Of a DNA stretch of 64,000 nucleotides, positions 1 to 10,283 are shown in pieces. Every line of letters begins with the position of its first letter. Position 1 is the first letter of the stretch. Below the pieces are notes generated by a model. The model was not told the DNA's origin. It did not search any database and saw only the letters and a program-made list of their open reading frames with translations. Location: contig CM047429.1 in the NCBI GenBank assembly GCA_026168455.1, positions 31,765,850 through 31,829,849 on the forward strand. Direction: 5' to 3'. A program made the position numbers and the translations under genes. The stretch is from Theocolax elegans. Taxonomy: Eukaryota > Arthropoda > Insecta > Hymenoptera > Cerocephalidae.

Positions 1-302
1 GCTGCGCCTGGATCGTATAACGACCTAACGCGGAAACCACCGATGTCAACTTGAAGCCACCAACGATCCTCAATGTCGTTGGGATCTCTGCTTGACTTAA
101 CTGCCGTGTCACGCAACGCTTGCGGTAACACGTAAGTCTCCAGGTGTGAGTTCTTTGGCGTATCGACGCTCGATGCTACACTAGTCGCACTAATGTTCGC
201 ACAAAGAAGCTGCGTACTCTCTACGCCCTCTGTATCAACGTTTGAGGTCGTACACGAATCTACCGGGGGCATAGAGACCTCGTCTACGCTTCCCGTCGTT
301 CG
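1..302 (-). CDS. pol N-terminus (retropepsin start), Ty3/gypsy, cut by window edge
   Basis: This is the -1 frame relative to gag. It is open from the slippery heptamer at 302-308 to the window edge. The last residues read VDIGG...LYDPGAA, matching the start of a retroviral-type aspartic protease, where D-x-G-A is the active-site loop. The rest of pol (protease, RT, RNase H, integrase) would lie to the left, outside the window. The product would be made as a Gag-Pol fusion by -1 frameshifting. Proline in place of Thr or Ser after the catalytic Asp is less common but is seen in insect elements. Confidence is limited because only about 95 residues are visible. Confidence 0.6.
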
Positions 303-1969
303 TTTCCCGCCCTCTTCGCACAATCTCTTGCGAAGTGCCCTGGCTCGTCGCACACGAAACAACGAGCGCTCGTTTTCTTCGGTTCTCGTGCGCGCGGGGG
401 AGATTTTCGCACTTCTCTGCCTTTATTCTCCTGAGGGGCGCCTTTGCCCCTAGTATTCCTATCGCCGGGCTGGTAACGCTCCTCTTTACCCTGTTTGCCT
501 TTTTGTCTGGGCGGGTTATTTTTGTCTCTGTTCTGGCCTTTACTTTGGTTTTGATTTGGCCTCTGTTGATTTAGAAATCGCTGAAAATTCTCATTCATCC
601 TCGTAATGAGTTCGGCGATCTCTGTTGGCGCTGCTGTTTTGTCCTCAGCGACTACGGCAGACACTTTAGTTGCAATGGCGGCGCTCTTCGGTGCGCGATA
701 CGCCAATTCCGGCAACAACGTCTCGGGGTCAGGCGGAGCCCTGTACGTGCACTCGTACTCAAGATTGAGTTCCGCGTTTTTCGCCATAATCAACAGATCT
801 CTTATGCTGTCAAAGTCCGTTCTTTTGATCAGCTGTCGCAAGCGGGGAAGCATGTTTAGATATAAGAAATCTAATTGCGCTTCTACCGTTGGCCTCGGTA
901 TTTGTTTGCGCATAATACCGGTTAGGTACGTGATGTAATCATCCACGGGCTCATCCTTGCCCTGTGTGCGCGCATTAGCTTCTGCTACCAACCACTGTTG
1001 ATAGCCGCTTGCCATTCCGTACGTTAAGCAAGCATCCTCGCAAAACTCAGGCCATGTCGACCACTCGTGTTTGTGGTTTCTGTACCACACAGCTGCTACC
1101 CCGTTTAGTAATTCAGATAGTGAGGACATTACTTCACTGTCTGATAAATTACTATGTGCGCGACATTCCTCGACGCGCGTCAAGAACATGTCAACGCTTT
1201 GACTTCGGTCGCCACTAAAACTCAAGCCCCATTTACGCACGATTTGACCTACATCACGCTTCGAGGTTGTAGTAATGTTTCGACTACTATTCGCGCCTAT
1301 TGACGCTGCGCTTGGTGCAGTCTCATCACCTTGGTTGAAGAGCTCTTCCCCTCTCCAAACGTTACTCGCCTCTTCATTTCGAAGTTGGTTTGTCGAAATC
1401 GGGCTACTCTGCGGCAGGTTCATAATACTAAACGTATCCTGGAAAGTAACGCGATTGCTTGTTTTTCCAGTTGCACCGGGTAGACGTTTATCATTGTGCA
1501 TTTCTTGTGCGTCAATCCGTGTACTACTCGCGGGCGACGCGTTTGCAAATTTTCCGAGTAACCTAGTAATCGTGTCTATTTGTTTTCGTAGTTCTATGTG
1601 CTTGCGGTTCAATTCGCTCATGAATTCACGATAATTCATTGGCACCTGCAAGCGAGGCTGTTCTACCGAAGTTTGTCTCGAATTACTCGGGGCATGTTGC
1701 GCTTCCGACTCAAAGTTATGTGTGTCTACATGTGTAGACGTACCTTGCGCTTGTACTCGCAGTACTTGCGCATTATCCCCAGCACACATTTGCTGTATGG
1801 GATAAATAACTTTTATCAGTTCGTCGTCATGCAACATTTGAATAGGGTGCGGTTTATCGTGATCTACGTCCTCCTCGAGAATCGTTGATCCCGATTTTTC
1901 CGCGCACGTTTGGTCTATAAACGCGCTTCTCAGCTGTTCGCGTTTTATTCGCGATTCCTCTGGGTGCAT
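284..1969 (-). CDS. gag polyprotein of a Ty3/gypsy-type LTR retrotransposon
   Basis: A complete 561-residue frame. Residues 1-110 look disordered. A short coiled coil around MNYREFMSELNRK (about 110-142) precedes a retrotransposon gag domain (about 255-420) with the family pattern WYRNHKHEW...F...Y...L.R...Q..DE.V.DYI. A very basic Gln/Lys-rich stretch leads to a single CCHC zinc knuckle (CFVCDEPGHFARDC) near the C-terminus, which would bind element RNA. Gag assembles the cytoplasmic virus-like particle. The frame is intact from Met to stop, suggesting a fairly young copy. The protease starts in the -1 frame across a slippery site just before the stop. Confidence 0.85.
   Translation of the reverse strand: MHPEESRIKREQLRSAFIDQTCAEKSGSTILEEDVDHDKPHPIQMLHDDELIKVIYPIQQMCAGDNAQVLRVQAQGTSTHVDTHNFESEAQHAPSNSRQTSVEQPRLQVPMNYREFMSELNRKHIELRKQIDTITRLLGKFANASPASSTRIDAQEMHNDKRLPGATGKTSNRVTFQDTFSIMNLPQSSPISTNQLRNEEASNVWRGEELFNQGDETAPSAASIGANSSRNITTTSKRDVGQIVRKWGLSFSGDRSQSVDMFLTRVEECRAHSNLSDSEVMSSLSELLNGVAAVWYRNHKHEWSTWPEFCEDACLTYGMASGYQQWLVAEANARTQGKDEPVDDYITYLTGIMRKQIPRPTVEAQLDFLYLNMLPRLRQLIKRTDFDSIRDLLIMAKNAELNLEYECTYRAPPDPETLLPELAYRAPKSAAIATKVSAVVAEDKTAAPTEIAELITRMNENFQRFLNQQRPNQNQSKGQNRDKNNPPRQKGKQGKEERYQPGDRNTRGKGAPQENKGREVRKSPPRAREPKKTSARCFVCDEPGHFARDCAKRAGNERREA
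302..308 (-). promoter_or_regulatory. -1 ribosomal frameshift heptamer G GGA AAC
   Basis: On the minus strand the gag codons read GCG GGA AAC, so the heptamer GGGAAAC is in the X XXY YYZ phase required for tandem slippage. It lies five codons before the gag stop (284-286). After a one-base slip back, translation enters the open protease frame that runs off the window. Motif, phase and overlap all agree; a downstream pseudoknot was not checked. Confidence 0.75.
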
Positions 1970-3341
1970 TTTGGATTGCTCGAAATCCGAGTGGCTATAT
2001 TGCCCGAGAAGCCATTTATATAAGCGATCTACCTTCGATAACCTCCAACCCGTACGGTTGAGGTTGAGCGCTTTGAGGTTCTCCTCGAGATCCTCCTCCG
2101 AAAGAGCTAAACACCGCTGTGTGTGTGCGCTTTATGTTATTCCCGCGTGAGTCCGTTTTCTAAGTGTGCTTTTCGGTTTTCAACGTAAAATCGAAAAACA
2201 CACTTTCGCCGTAAATCGAAAAGGAAAGAAAAACAAAAATTCACTCTTACACACAGTTAATTACAATATAAATATGTACAGATATAAATATACAATAAAT
2301 AATAAATTAAGTATACACACGATATATCTTATGCACAGATTTGCGCACTCACACAGCGATAGACACAAAGATTTTGCTTGAAATCAACTTGCGCAAAATC
2401 GGAAATTGAAATATGTACAGAAAATTACCTGTGAGAATATCACGATTTTGCGCTTGTTGTTCTATCTGTGTATGTATATATACACCGGAAGACTACTCTT
2501 TTTCAATTATATAAAAAACTGAATTTCTCAAATTATTAAAAAAATACAACAAACGACAAGAAAAAAAAATTAATTAATTATTTATATACAAAAAATTGAT
2601 AAACTTAATAAAGAATTAAAGAGAATAAATATATTAAGAATCGAAAAAAAATAAAATTTTCCGCGTTCACTGTTCGGGTTATAATTTCACAAATTATATT
2701 TCGACAGTGAAAGAAATAAAGAGTCTTAAATACGACTCAATCTTTGTGCCTTGTACAATATATAGAAATGTAAACACGGCGTTTTGTTTACGTTCGCGCG
2801 TCGCGTGCCTCCTCGCGTCAACAACGCACGAATTAAGCGAGTTAAAATTTTAACGTGGGTACGGGCTATTATGATTGAATAATATTATTTGAATAGCGCT
2901 TCAAAAAATTTTTAATTTCCCTGGTGATTTTGTAATTTTTCTCAAAAATTATACTTTATTTAGCGCTGAAACGGGATAATTTATACGCCAAATGATCGCC
3001 AAAATTGATTAATAATTTTCGATTATTATAAATTAAAAAAATTAATTATGTTGGCAATTAATAATTTTTCTCAAAAAATTATTAATTATTTGTGCGTTAA
3101 CAAACTGTTTATGTATTAAATAAACGTCAACAATAATCAATAATTGTTAATTATTTATATTCGAAATTGCGGTAGCACCCTATCGCAATTATTTGTGAGA
3201 AAGAAAAGAAAACGAAAACGAAGAGAAGTACGAGAGAAATGGAATACAAGGTGCGATGTATTTTCAACCAAATAAATTAAGCACCGAAAATAAAATACTC
3301 TATTTTCTTGGAAGCGGAGTACCGCGTATCCTAACCCGAAA
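1970..3341 (-). other. 5' leader of the gag-bearing element
   Basis: This is the AT-rich stretch between the gag start and the primer-binding-site candidate. No coding frame is convincing. It is consistent with the untranslated leader of the minus-strand Ty3/gypsy element, though decay or another insertion inside it cannot be excluded. Confidence 0.35.
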
Positions 3342-3358
3342 CCTGTAGTTGGGTGCCA
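3342..3358 (-). promoter_or_regulatory. candidate tRNA primer-binding site
   Basis: The minus strand reads TGGCACCCAACTACAGG. It begins with the TGG that complements a tRNA CCA end and resembles the Lys-type site of gypsy elements. It lies two bases inside the candidate LTR edge (minus strand ...CGTTACA at 3361) and upstream of gag in the correct orientation. Identity of the primer tRNA is inference. Confidence 0.45.
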
Positions 3359-4444
3359 GCTGTAACGGGGCGATCCTAGCCGATGCTCCTCGTCGAGCAC
3401 CGCTGGCGAGCGAACTTACCTGCGCGACCTACGCACCGCGCAGCCGTGTCCCTCGATGCCGCGATATCGCGCACGGACGTTAGCCGTGGTGCAAACACGA
3501 TATCCCGGTGATGCGCCGCTAACAACGATAGCGATTCTCCACCGCGAGGAGAATCGCCGGAACCGAGTCACACTCGGGACAGGAGGAAAGAGAATATACT
3601 TTCCGGGTGCTCGTGCCTGTTGAAGTACACGAGGCTCGGCCGCTCAGAATGCGCGCCAACTAGAAGGTTGACGCGCCCGCGGAGGCGGCTGGGTAAGCAG
3701 GATAGGGATACGAGGTCTCGAGAATAACTACACAAGAGTTTAATAATTAATAAACAAGGCGTATATTCTAGGAGAACAAAAATAAGTATTAGTGATATTT
3801 ACATGATATTAGCGCTCGGTTGCGCTACAACTACAACAAGACAAAGGGTATACGGTCGACCTCGGGGTCGTACGCAATAGCGCGGCGAGTTCGCGGTGCG
3901 CGGAAAATACGCGTTGATCGGCAACCGTCCCGTGTTGCCTAACCGATTTACCGCGTGCGCGAGGAGGCCGAGTAGCGGACCGCGCCTTATACTTTTAGTG
4001 CTCGCTGCACTGTGCTGAGCTTATTACGGGGTAGCTCAGCACCACGGGAAAATCAAAGCAACTTACTTTGCGCAAGGATGCGCCGGCGAGTTGATCAATC
4101 CCTCGCTCGCTCGTATCGGGTATGGCTGGACTTCCTCGAGCGTCGGGGAAGAGGCGCAGCGTCGATGTATCGTCCCAAGGATAATACCCTCGGCTCGGGC
4201 AGTGGGGCAACACACGTGCACACACTAATCTCGCACTAGACCGCTCTCTCTCTCTCTCTCGTTCTTTCTTTCACTCACTCTCGCTCGTATCGGGATCGCG
4301 TACCTAATCGGGTTCCGGCCAGAAACGGACTGATCGAGACTCGGTGTCTCGCGGCCCTTCGCGACGTTGCGCGATCGCGCGTAATCACGTGGTTACGCGG
4401 TTTTCGAGTTTACGGGCTATCGAGCGTTTCGGAACACGCGCCCG

Positions 4445-4450
<6 letters not shown>

Positions 4451-4497
<47 letters not shown>
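4451..4497. repeat. (TA)n microsatellite
   Basis: Uninterrupted TA dinucleotides over about 47 bp. They form the left flank, and probably the target, of the foldback element. Confidence 0.95.
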
Positions 4498-4501
<4 letters not shown>

Positions 4502-5743
4502 GATTCCATGTGAAGTTATCCAGTAAAAATAAAATTTTGTTTTAATGTATGGAATCAATAAAAAAACTACTTGAATAGAGTGTAACTAAATTTTTAGACC
4601 TGAATTACACTTAGTACCAAAGCTGTAGCCAATTAAAAAATCAAATTTTTTGAAAAAGTTGACTTTTTGACCATTTTTATCACTTAATAACTCAAAATCT
4701 ATTAATTTTTTCTTATATACATTAAATTTGAAAAAGTTTATTAATTTCAAGAAGAATCAGTTGAAATATTTCATTTATATTATTTTAAAACATTGAATAT
4801 AGTTATAATCAAAAAAACCTTTATAGTAAAAAAAGGGTTGTACGATCAAAAATATTTTATCCATCCAAAAATTTAATTTATCGATAATTAATTAATTAAT
4901 TACCTTCAAAATAATCCAAAATTGAGTGCGGCAGAGCATTTCAGACAAAGTTATGGTGTTTTTAGGCAAATTTCTTAAAAAAAGAGAGCGAATACATTTT
5001 ATGAAAAAAACAGACTAACCGTATACTTGCATTCAAATAATATGGCACTATTATTCCTCAATATCACTAAAATATACTATTCATTGTTAGTTACTGATAC
5101 TTTTATTTAGTTGTCATTTAAGTCTGATACTATTAGCTATACCTGTTATATAATTGGATTTATTGGAATTATAAAAAGTTTCAGGTATTTATCCAATTAT
5201 ATAACAGGTATAACTGCTTATACCTACTGTTTTGTGTTTGTAAGCAACCTAGAGATTAATCATTTTTATAGAAATTTGCCTAAAAACACCATAACTTTGT
5301 TTGAAATGCTCTGCCGCACTCAAACTTTGCATTATTTTGAAGGTAATTAATGATGGATGAATTAGATTTTTGGATGGATAAAATATTTTTGATGGTACAA
5401 CCCTTTTTTTACTATAAAGGTTACTATTGATTATAACTATATTCAATGTTTTAAAATAATATAAATGAAATATTTCAACTGATTCTTCTTCAAATTAATA
5501 AACTTTTTCAAATTTAATGTATATAAGAAAAAATTGTTAGATTTTGAGTTATTAAATGATAAAAATGTCCAAAAAGTAAATTTTTTTCAAAAAATTCGAT
5601 TTTTTGATTGGATACAGCTTTGGTACTAATTCTAATTCAGGTCTAAAAATTTAACTACACTCTATTCAAGTAGTTTTTTACTGATTCCATACATTAAAAC
5701 AAAATTTTATTTTTTAACTGGATCACTTCACATGGAATCTCCC
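4498..5743. mobile_element. foldback element with about 480-bp inverted arms
   Basis: The left end GGCAGATTCCATGTGAAG is matched inversely at the right end (minus strand GGGAGATTCCATGTGAAG). Arms of about 480 bp (4498-4980 and about 5265-5743) remain similar throughout; for example the stretch around GTGCGGCAGAGCATTTCA appears inverted on both sides. The central spacer holds a second inverted repeat (5139-5159 with 5191-5212). Both ends sit in TA runs, consistent with a TA target. No transposase is encoded, so the element is non-autonomous. Superfamily is not assignable by eye. Confidence 0.8.
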
Positions 5744-5868
5744 ATATATATATGTATATGTATACATATAACGGTAAGTGAGTTACCGATCAGGTAAGCA
5801 ACGCGAAAGAGGATACACAGCGCGGCGCGCGCACGAACGCGCGAGATTCGTGCGCGCCCAGCTGGGAG

Positions 5869-5971
5869 CAGAGTGACCAGTTGGCGATTTTTTTTCCTTT
5901 TCTCTCTTACGTATATTGATGTTTATTAAGCAAGAGCAACAAGGAGAAAAAATCGCCATCTGGCAACCCTG
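5869..5971 (+). mobile_element. hAT-like MITE, copy 1 (103 bp)
   Basis: Terminal repeats are CAGAGTGACCAG and CTGGCAACCCTG (inverse CAGGGTTGCCAG), followed by inverted GGCGATTTTTT blocks. It is flanked by a perfect 8-bp target duplication GCTGGGAG at 5861-5868 and 5972-5979. CAG-type ends with 8-bp duplications are the hAT hallmark. Two further 103-bp copies occur at 24919 and 39100. Confidence 0.9.
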
Positions 5972-6928
5972 GCTGGGAGTACCGATATAGCGCGCGCACG
6001 GTGTAAATACAGGCCGAGATAACGGTCTCTTTTATCGTGTTTTATTGGAGAAGCGTGGGTGTTGAGGTACGGTGTGAGTGCGGACAGACTTCCCCCGCAC
6101 GACCCAACATGCCGAGCAAAGCCGTACGCTTCCACCACTCCGGATTCCGTCCACGGAAAAGACGGAAGATCGAAGCCAATTCGCCTAAAGGAGTGAGAGA
6201 GAAAGAGAGATTGACAGGGAGATCACGCGCTTTCGTTCCCGCCGTTTCAACGTATTTCAAGCAGTGTCTCGTGAATACAAAGATGAGTGGTGCACCACGT
6301 TGGACCCACGTGTCCCGTTGATAGTATCCCGATTTACCTGGTACGGTCCAGGAGAGGAAGCGTTCCTCATTTTCCCCCTCTCGTGATAAATCCCGCCCGG
6401 GTAGACAGGTCGGTGATTCGCGGGAACCACTTCACGACAGAAGGCGCGCGTGATACATACGTCACACGGTGTGACGTACAGCCATCAGGTTAAGCAGCCG
6501 ATCATTCCCGGATCGGTTGCTTATTTCGCGTACGTTAATAAGTGTTAACGAGTTGTTTTCGCGATGACCTCGGGGGTAGTCATGGGTACGACTCCCCTTG
6601 AATCGTTAATTGTTAATTTATTATCTTATCATTGTTTATTTAATAAATTGACTCGGCGAGGCGATCGTTCTCGCCGATTAACTTAATATATCGATTGTTG
6701 ATAACGTTTTTACCGGTCATAGTCCTATCCCACGAATACCGCCCTCTCCGGTGTTTATCCTAGTTGGCAATTTTGGGCATAGGGCCCAACACACGGTACT
6801 AAAGTCAAACGAGGTGTTTGACGTTGTTAACGGCATTGCACGGGAATCAAAGTGATTCCCGGCCGCATCGTGGGACTGTACACTTAAGGTTGGTAAGTTG
6901 GGACAGATTGGGCCTAACCGGGGGCCTT

Positions 6929-6931
<3 letters not shown>

Positions 6932-6959
<28 letters not shown>
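6932..6959. repeat. (TA)n microsatellite
   Basis: A TA run directly outside the candidate LTR edge at 6931. Confidence 0.9.
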
Positions 6960-8450
6960 CATTAGGAGCGGATTTAAAGTATATGAAGTTATATAAACTT
7001 ATAAGACTTAATTTTCCAATTTCAAAGTTTAGGTAAATATAATAATTATATTTAAATTAATATAGAAATTTTGTCGGTCTCGCTGAGCTAACGTCTAACG
7101 ACTCTAAGAACTTTTAATAGTAATAATTATATGTTTATATTTATTATTATCTATTTTGTAATACACATAATTACAATAATACCCTTTGATTTTACATTAT
7201 TATTATACTTATGGCATTGTACACCCTCATTTTCTCTGTAATTATTATATATGAAAAGTTAAATAAAGTTATAATATTATATGAATATGATAAAAAAAAA
7301 GATAATTAGGTAACAGTTAATTTAGGCACATTTAGAGTTTACATGTATATATGGGCGATTTCTGTTGCAAAACATGATAAGAGCACAGCCAAAGTTTTCG
7401 AGTTTGATTCCAATAAGACACTGCACTGTTACAGCGATTCAAAGCAAATAATTTTTTTTTTAAAGTGGCGATTTCACCGTATTTATTAATTTTTATCTTA
7501 AAAACTAACAGCTCCTTGTTATATATATATATAGTTCCTACAAAAGAACAGAAACACTAAGAAGTAGTACCTTTTCAGTTCCAAGCATCTTTGCTCACTT
7601 GGACCGTAGCTTATTGTTAAAACTACTTATTAGTTATTTGTAAAGGCAACACATGAATGTAAACTGTCACATAGTCGTGATGCGGGCAAGTATTTTAAGT
7701 ATGTAGTCAAAAGATTTATATATAAGAATCGGAAAATTTCAGTAAGTCAGTTTAAAACATTTTTCTGAGGAAAACTATGTTTAAATTATTTAAACTTGGC
7801 TTCCTTAAATCCTCAATAAGTCATTCTAACCAATTTTACAGTTCAATTAAAGATGACACAAACATATTTTACCTTGTGATGCTGCTTTAGAATTTTACTT
7901 AAAAAAATAGTAAATAAAAGTCCTTCCAGTCCCATACATCAACCGAAAATAATAAATATTTTATTCGTTCTTATAACCCGGTGGAGCCACCCAGAAGAAG
8001 TCCCGTTTAATTAATATATAGATCTGAATATCTATTCACTCGCGATAACGAATATTCTAAGAATAGATCCTGCGTCACCACTAAGCACGAGAGAGAAAGG
8101 TAATATTAATTATTCGATAGATAATTTAAATAATCAAGTTAACGCGTACTAACTAAATCCCTACTGACCCCACTAATATTAATATCACTTATTAGTTTAA
8201 TAATTTAAATTACTCACCAACAGAATCCAGTAAAATAAAGAACAATAATAATAAATAATAATACTTTCAATTATTTATTCTACAAATATATCTGGATTTT
8301 ATATTGAGTATTACTAATAATTTTATCCTCCTTAATCTCAAAATAATATTTTATAGATATAAGCTATACACTCTTTAGTCCACGTAAATACTTTTTATAA
8401 TTCTCCTTAATAACTGCTGAATACTCGTAAATAAGCTGAACAGCATAAAT
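6960..8450. other. AT-rich stretch, no recognised feature
   Basis: No convincing coding frame, RNA gene or inverted repeat on either strand. Short AT runs and a small TA repeat near 7520 are present. Confidence 0.5.
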
Positions 8451-8549
8451 CTCCGTGACTGATAGAATCAGAGTGGCGAGGATCTGTTTTCAGAATACCG
8501 CCAGACTTCTCTTTCGATTTTCTATCTCCTTCAATCTAATAACATCCCT

Positions 8550-8554
<5 letters not shown>

Positions 8555-8624
<70 letters not shown>
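8555..8624. repeat. (CT)n microsatellite
   Basis: About 70 bp of CT dinucleotides immediately upstream of the zinc-knuckle ORF1 fragment. Confidence 0.95.
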
Positions 8625-8630
<6 letters not shown>

Positions 8631-8966
8631 ATGCAACCCGAGTACAGAGAGGCTTTAGTCAGTCGTAAAAGAGTCAACATCGGTTGGTGTTCGTGCAGGT
8701 TGGAAGATTATATAAATGTTTTACAGTGTTATAAATGTTACGGCTTTAATCATATCGCGAAGGATTGTAAGGAGAGACTTTGTTGCCAATTATGTTCGGG
8801 TGATCATAATTCTAGGGATTGTAATTCGAGGCAAGCACTTAAATGTACTAATTGTATTTCATCAGGCTATCCAAATCATTCGCACGCGGCTAGTGACAAG
8901 GCCAATTGTACTATATTGCGTAGAAAAATTGTACATAAAATATCACATATTAATTATGGCTGTTAA
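8631..8966 (+). CDS. ORF1 (gag-like) C-terminal fragment of a non-LTR retrotransposon
   Basis: A nucleic-acid-binding ORF1 end. It has consecutive zinc knuckles CYKCYGFNHIAKDC, CQLCSGDHNSRDC and the start of a third (CTNC), the pattern of Jockey/R1-type ORF1 proteins. The upstream part is missing, replaced by the CT repeat, so the first Met in the fragment is not the true start. Its stop (8964-8966) overlaps the ORF2 start by 11 bases, the native arrangement of such elements. Confidence 0.75.
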   Translation: MQPEYREALVSRKRVNIGWCSCRLEDYINVLQCYKCYGFNHIAKDCKERLCCQLCSGDHNSRDCNSRQALKCTNCISSGYPNHSHAASDKANCTILRRKIVHKISHINYGC

Positions 8967-9980
8967 TATTAACCACAAGTGTTGCACGAATTCTTCAATG
9001 CGGCAAAATTTGAATATTGGACACTGTAATGCTCAATCAGTATCAGCCCACTTTTCTAGTATAAAAAACGTTGTTACAAAACATGATCTCGATATCTTAG
9101 CTGTTAGTGAATCGTTGATGTCATCTTCTTCACTCAAAGCATTTATAGAAATTCCTGATTATTCTCTATATCGGACGGATCGAGTAGGTAAAATTGGGGG
9201 AGGAGTGGCTCTATATGCTAGAAATAATCTAAAACCGCGTTTCTGTGGTTCATCTCCGCAGTCTACATATTATATTAAGCGTCCAGAATATTTGTTGGTT
9301 GAATTAACTCTGTGCGGCCATAATTTGTTATTTATTGTCGTCTATAGTTCTCCTAAGGCAGGTTATTGGGACACGGTTGAGGAAGCTATTCTAAATCATA
9401 ACAATAGTTGTGACAATATTATTTTACTCGGAGACCTCAATGTTAATTGAAATGTAGTCTCAACACCTCAAGTTATTCTTTCGGAATCGTTTGACACATG
9501 TGGTCTACAACGTTTGCCCTTTGGCGCTACGCATCACAGAGTGAGAGACGACTCACAACGGCCATTGCTTATGTTTGTGCCAGTGATTTACCTAAAGTTA
9601 AAATATTCGAGCAATATAGTTACCCTGATATCTCTGATCATGATGTTTTATTCGTCAGTTTGGCGTATGAGTCGCCTTCAAATTCGAGATTCTCTTTCAG
9701 TTCACGTGCATTTATTAAACGGGATTTATCTGCTTTCAACAGAGATTTGGCTTTCATAAATTGGTCTCCACTTTATGATTCATGCAATGTTGAGTCAAAG
9801 GTTGACGTTTACGCTAATCGTCTCATTGGCCTGTATGACACACATGCACCTTTTCGTATGGTCACAGTTAAATCCAAACCTTGCCTTTGGATTACTTCAG
9901 AAATAAAGTATCTGATTAAGCAACGTAACCAAGCTTGGAGAAAATATAAAAGTACGGATCGTCGCGAATTCAGACCGTAG
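8956..9980 (+). pseudogene. ORF2 endonuclease domain, non-LTR retrotransposon, broken
   Basis: From the ATG at 8956 the frame encodes an APE-type endonuclease: NIGHCNAQS start, DILAVSES, GGGVALYAR and ILLGDLNVN motifs. A TGA at 9448-9450 and a frameshift near 9550 break it. The C-terminal half continues in another frame to 9980 (SDHDVLFVSL, the conserved endonuclease SDH motif, then CLWITSEI). The reverse transcriptase is absent, so the copy lost its 3' part, unlike the usual 5' truncation. A later insertion or deletion at about 9985 is implied. Confidence 0.8.
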
Positions 9981-9986
9981 CCAGTA

Positions 9987-10004
9987 GGACGAGATATCTC
10001 GTCC
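9987..10004. other. 18-bp perfect palindrome
   Basis: GGACGAGATATCTCGTCC lies at the junction between the truncated non-LTR fragment and the errantivirus-like element. It may be the terminal palindrome of a small transposon. A similar palindrome, TGGTCGATATATCGACCA, is at 60809-60826 near the piggyBac element. Confidence 0.5.
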
Positions 10005-10283
10005 AGATGTTTTTGGCTATAACTTTTAACTGATACATTTTTAGAGTACGTACGACCCCGCAAAATAAAGCTGAGGACTTTCTCTTTAAGATTAGCTGAA
10101 TTAAACTTTCGATTATATCCAATAACTGTTTCCAAAATTCCTCAAAAAAATGTAAAGTAACTTTCTTTTCTGAACAAGCAAATAAAAAAAGTATGCATTT
10201 GGTGATGGAAAAGTCGGGGAAAACGCTTACGCAGGGGGGTTAACGATAAACAAGTAATTATTACATGCAGAGAAAAATTATTT

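Larger units (their letters stand above)
3361..6931 (-). mobile_element. candidate 5' LTR of the gag element, with nested insertions
   Basis: The plus-strand ends are TGTAACGGGG (3361) and GGGGCCTTACA (6931), giving TGTAA/TTACA terminal inverted repeats. The right end borders a TA repeat. The inner edge is next to the primer-binding-site candidate. Subtracting the foldback at 4498-5743 and the hAT MITE at 5869-5971 leaves about 2.2 kb, which is long for an insect LTR. The partner 3' LTR would be outside the window, so this cannot be confirmed here. Confidence 0.3.

Noticed and set aside
4344..4526. 60-aa open frame
   Set aside because: It is mainly a translated TA repeat (alternating Ile-Tyr).
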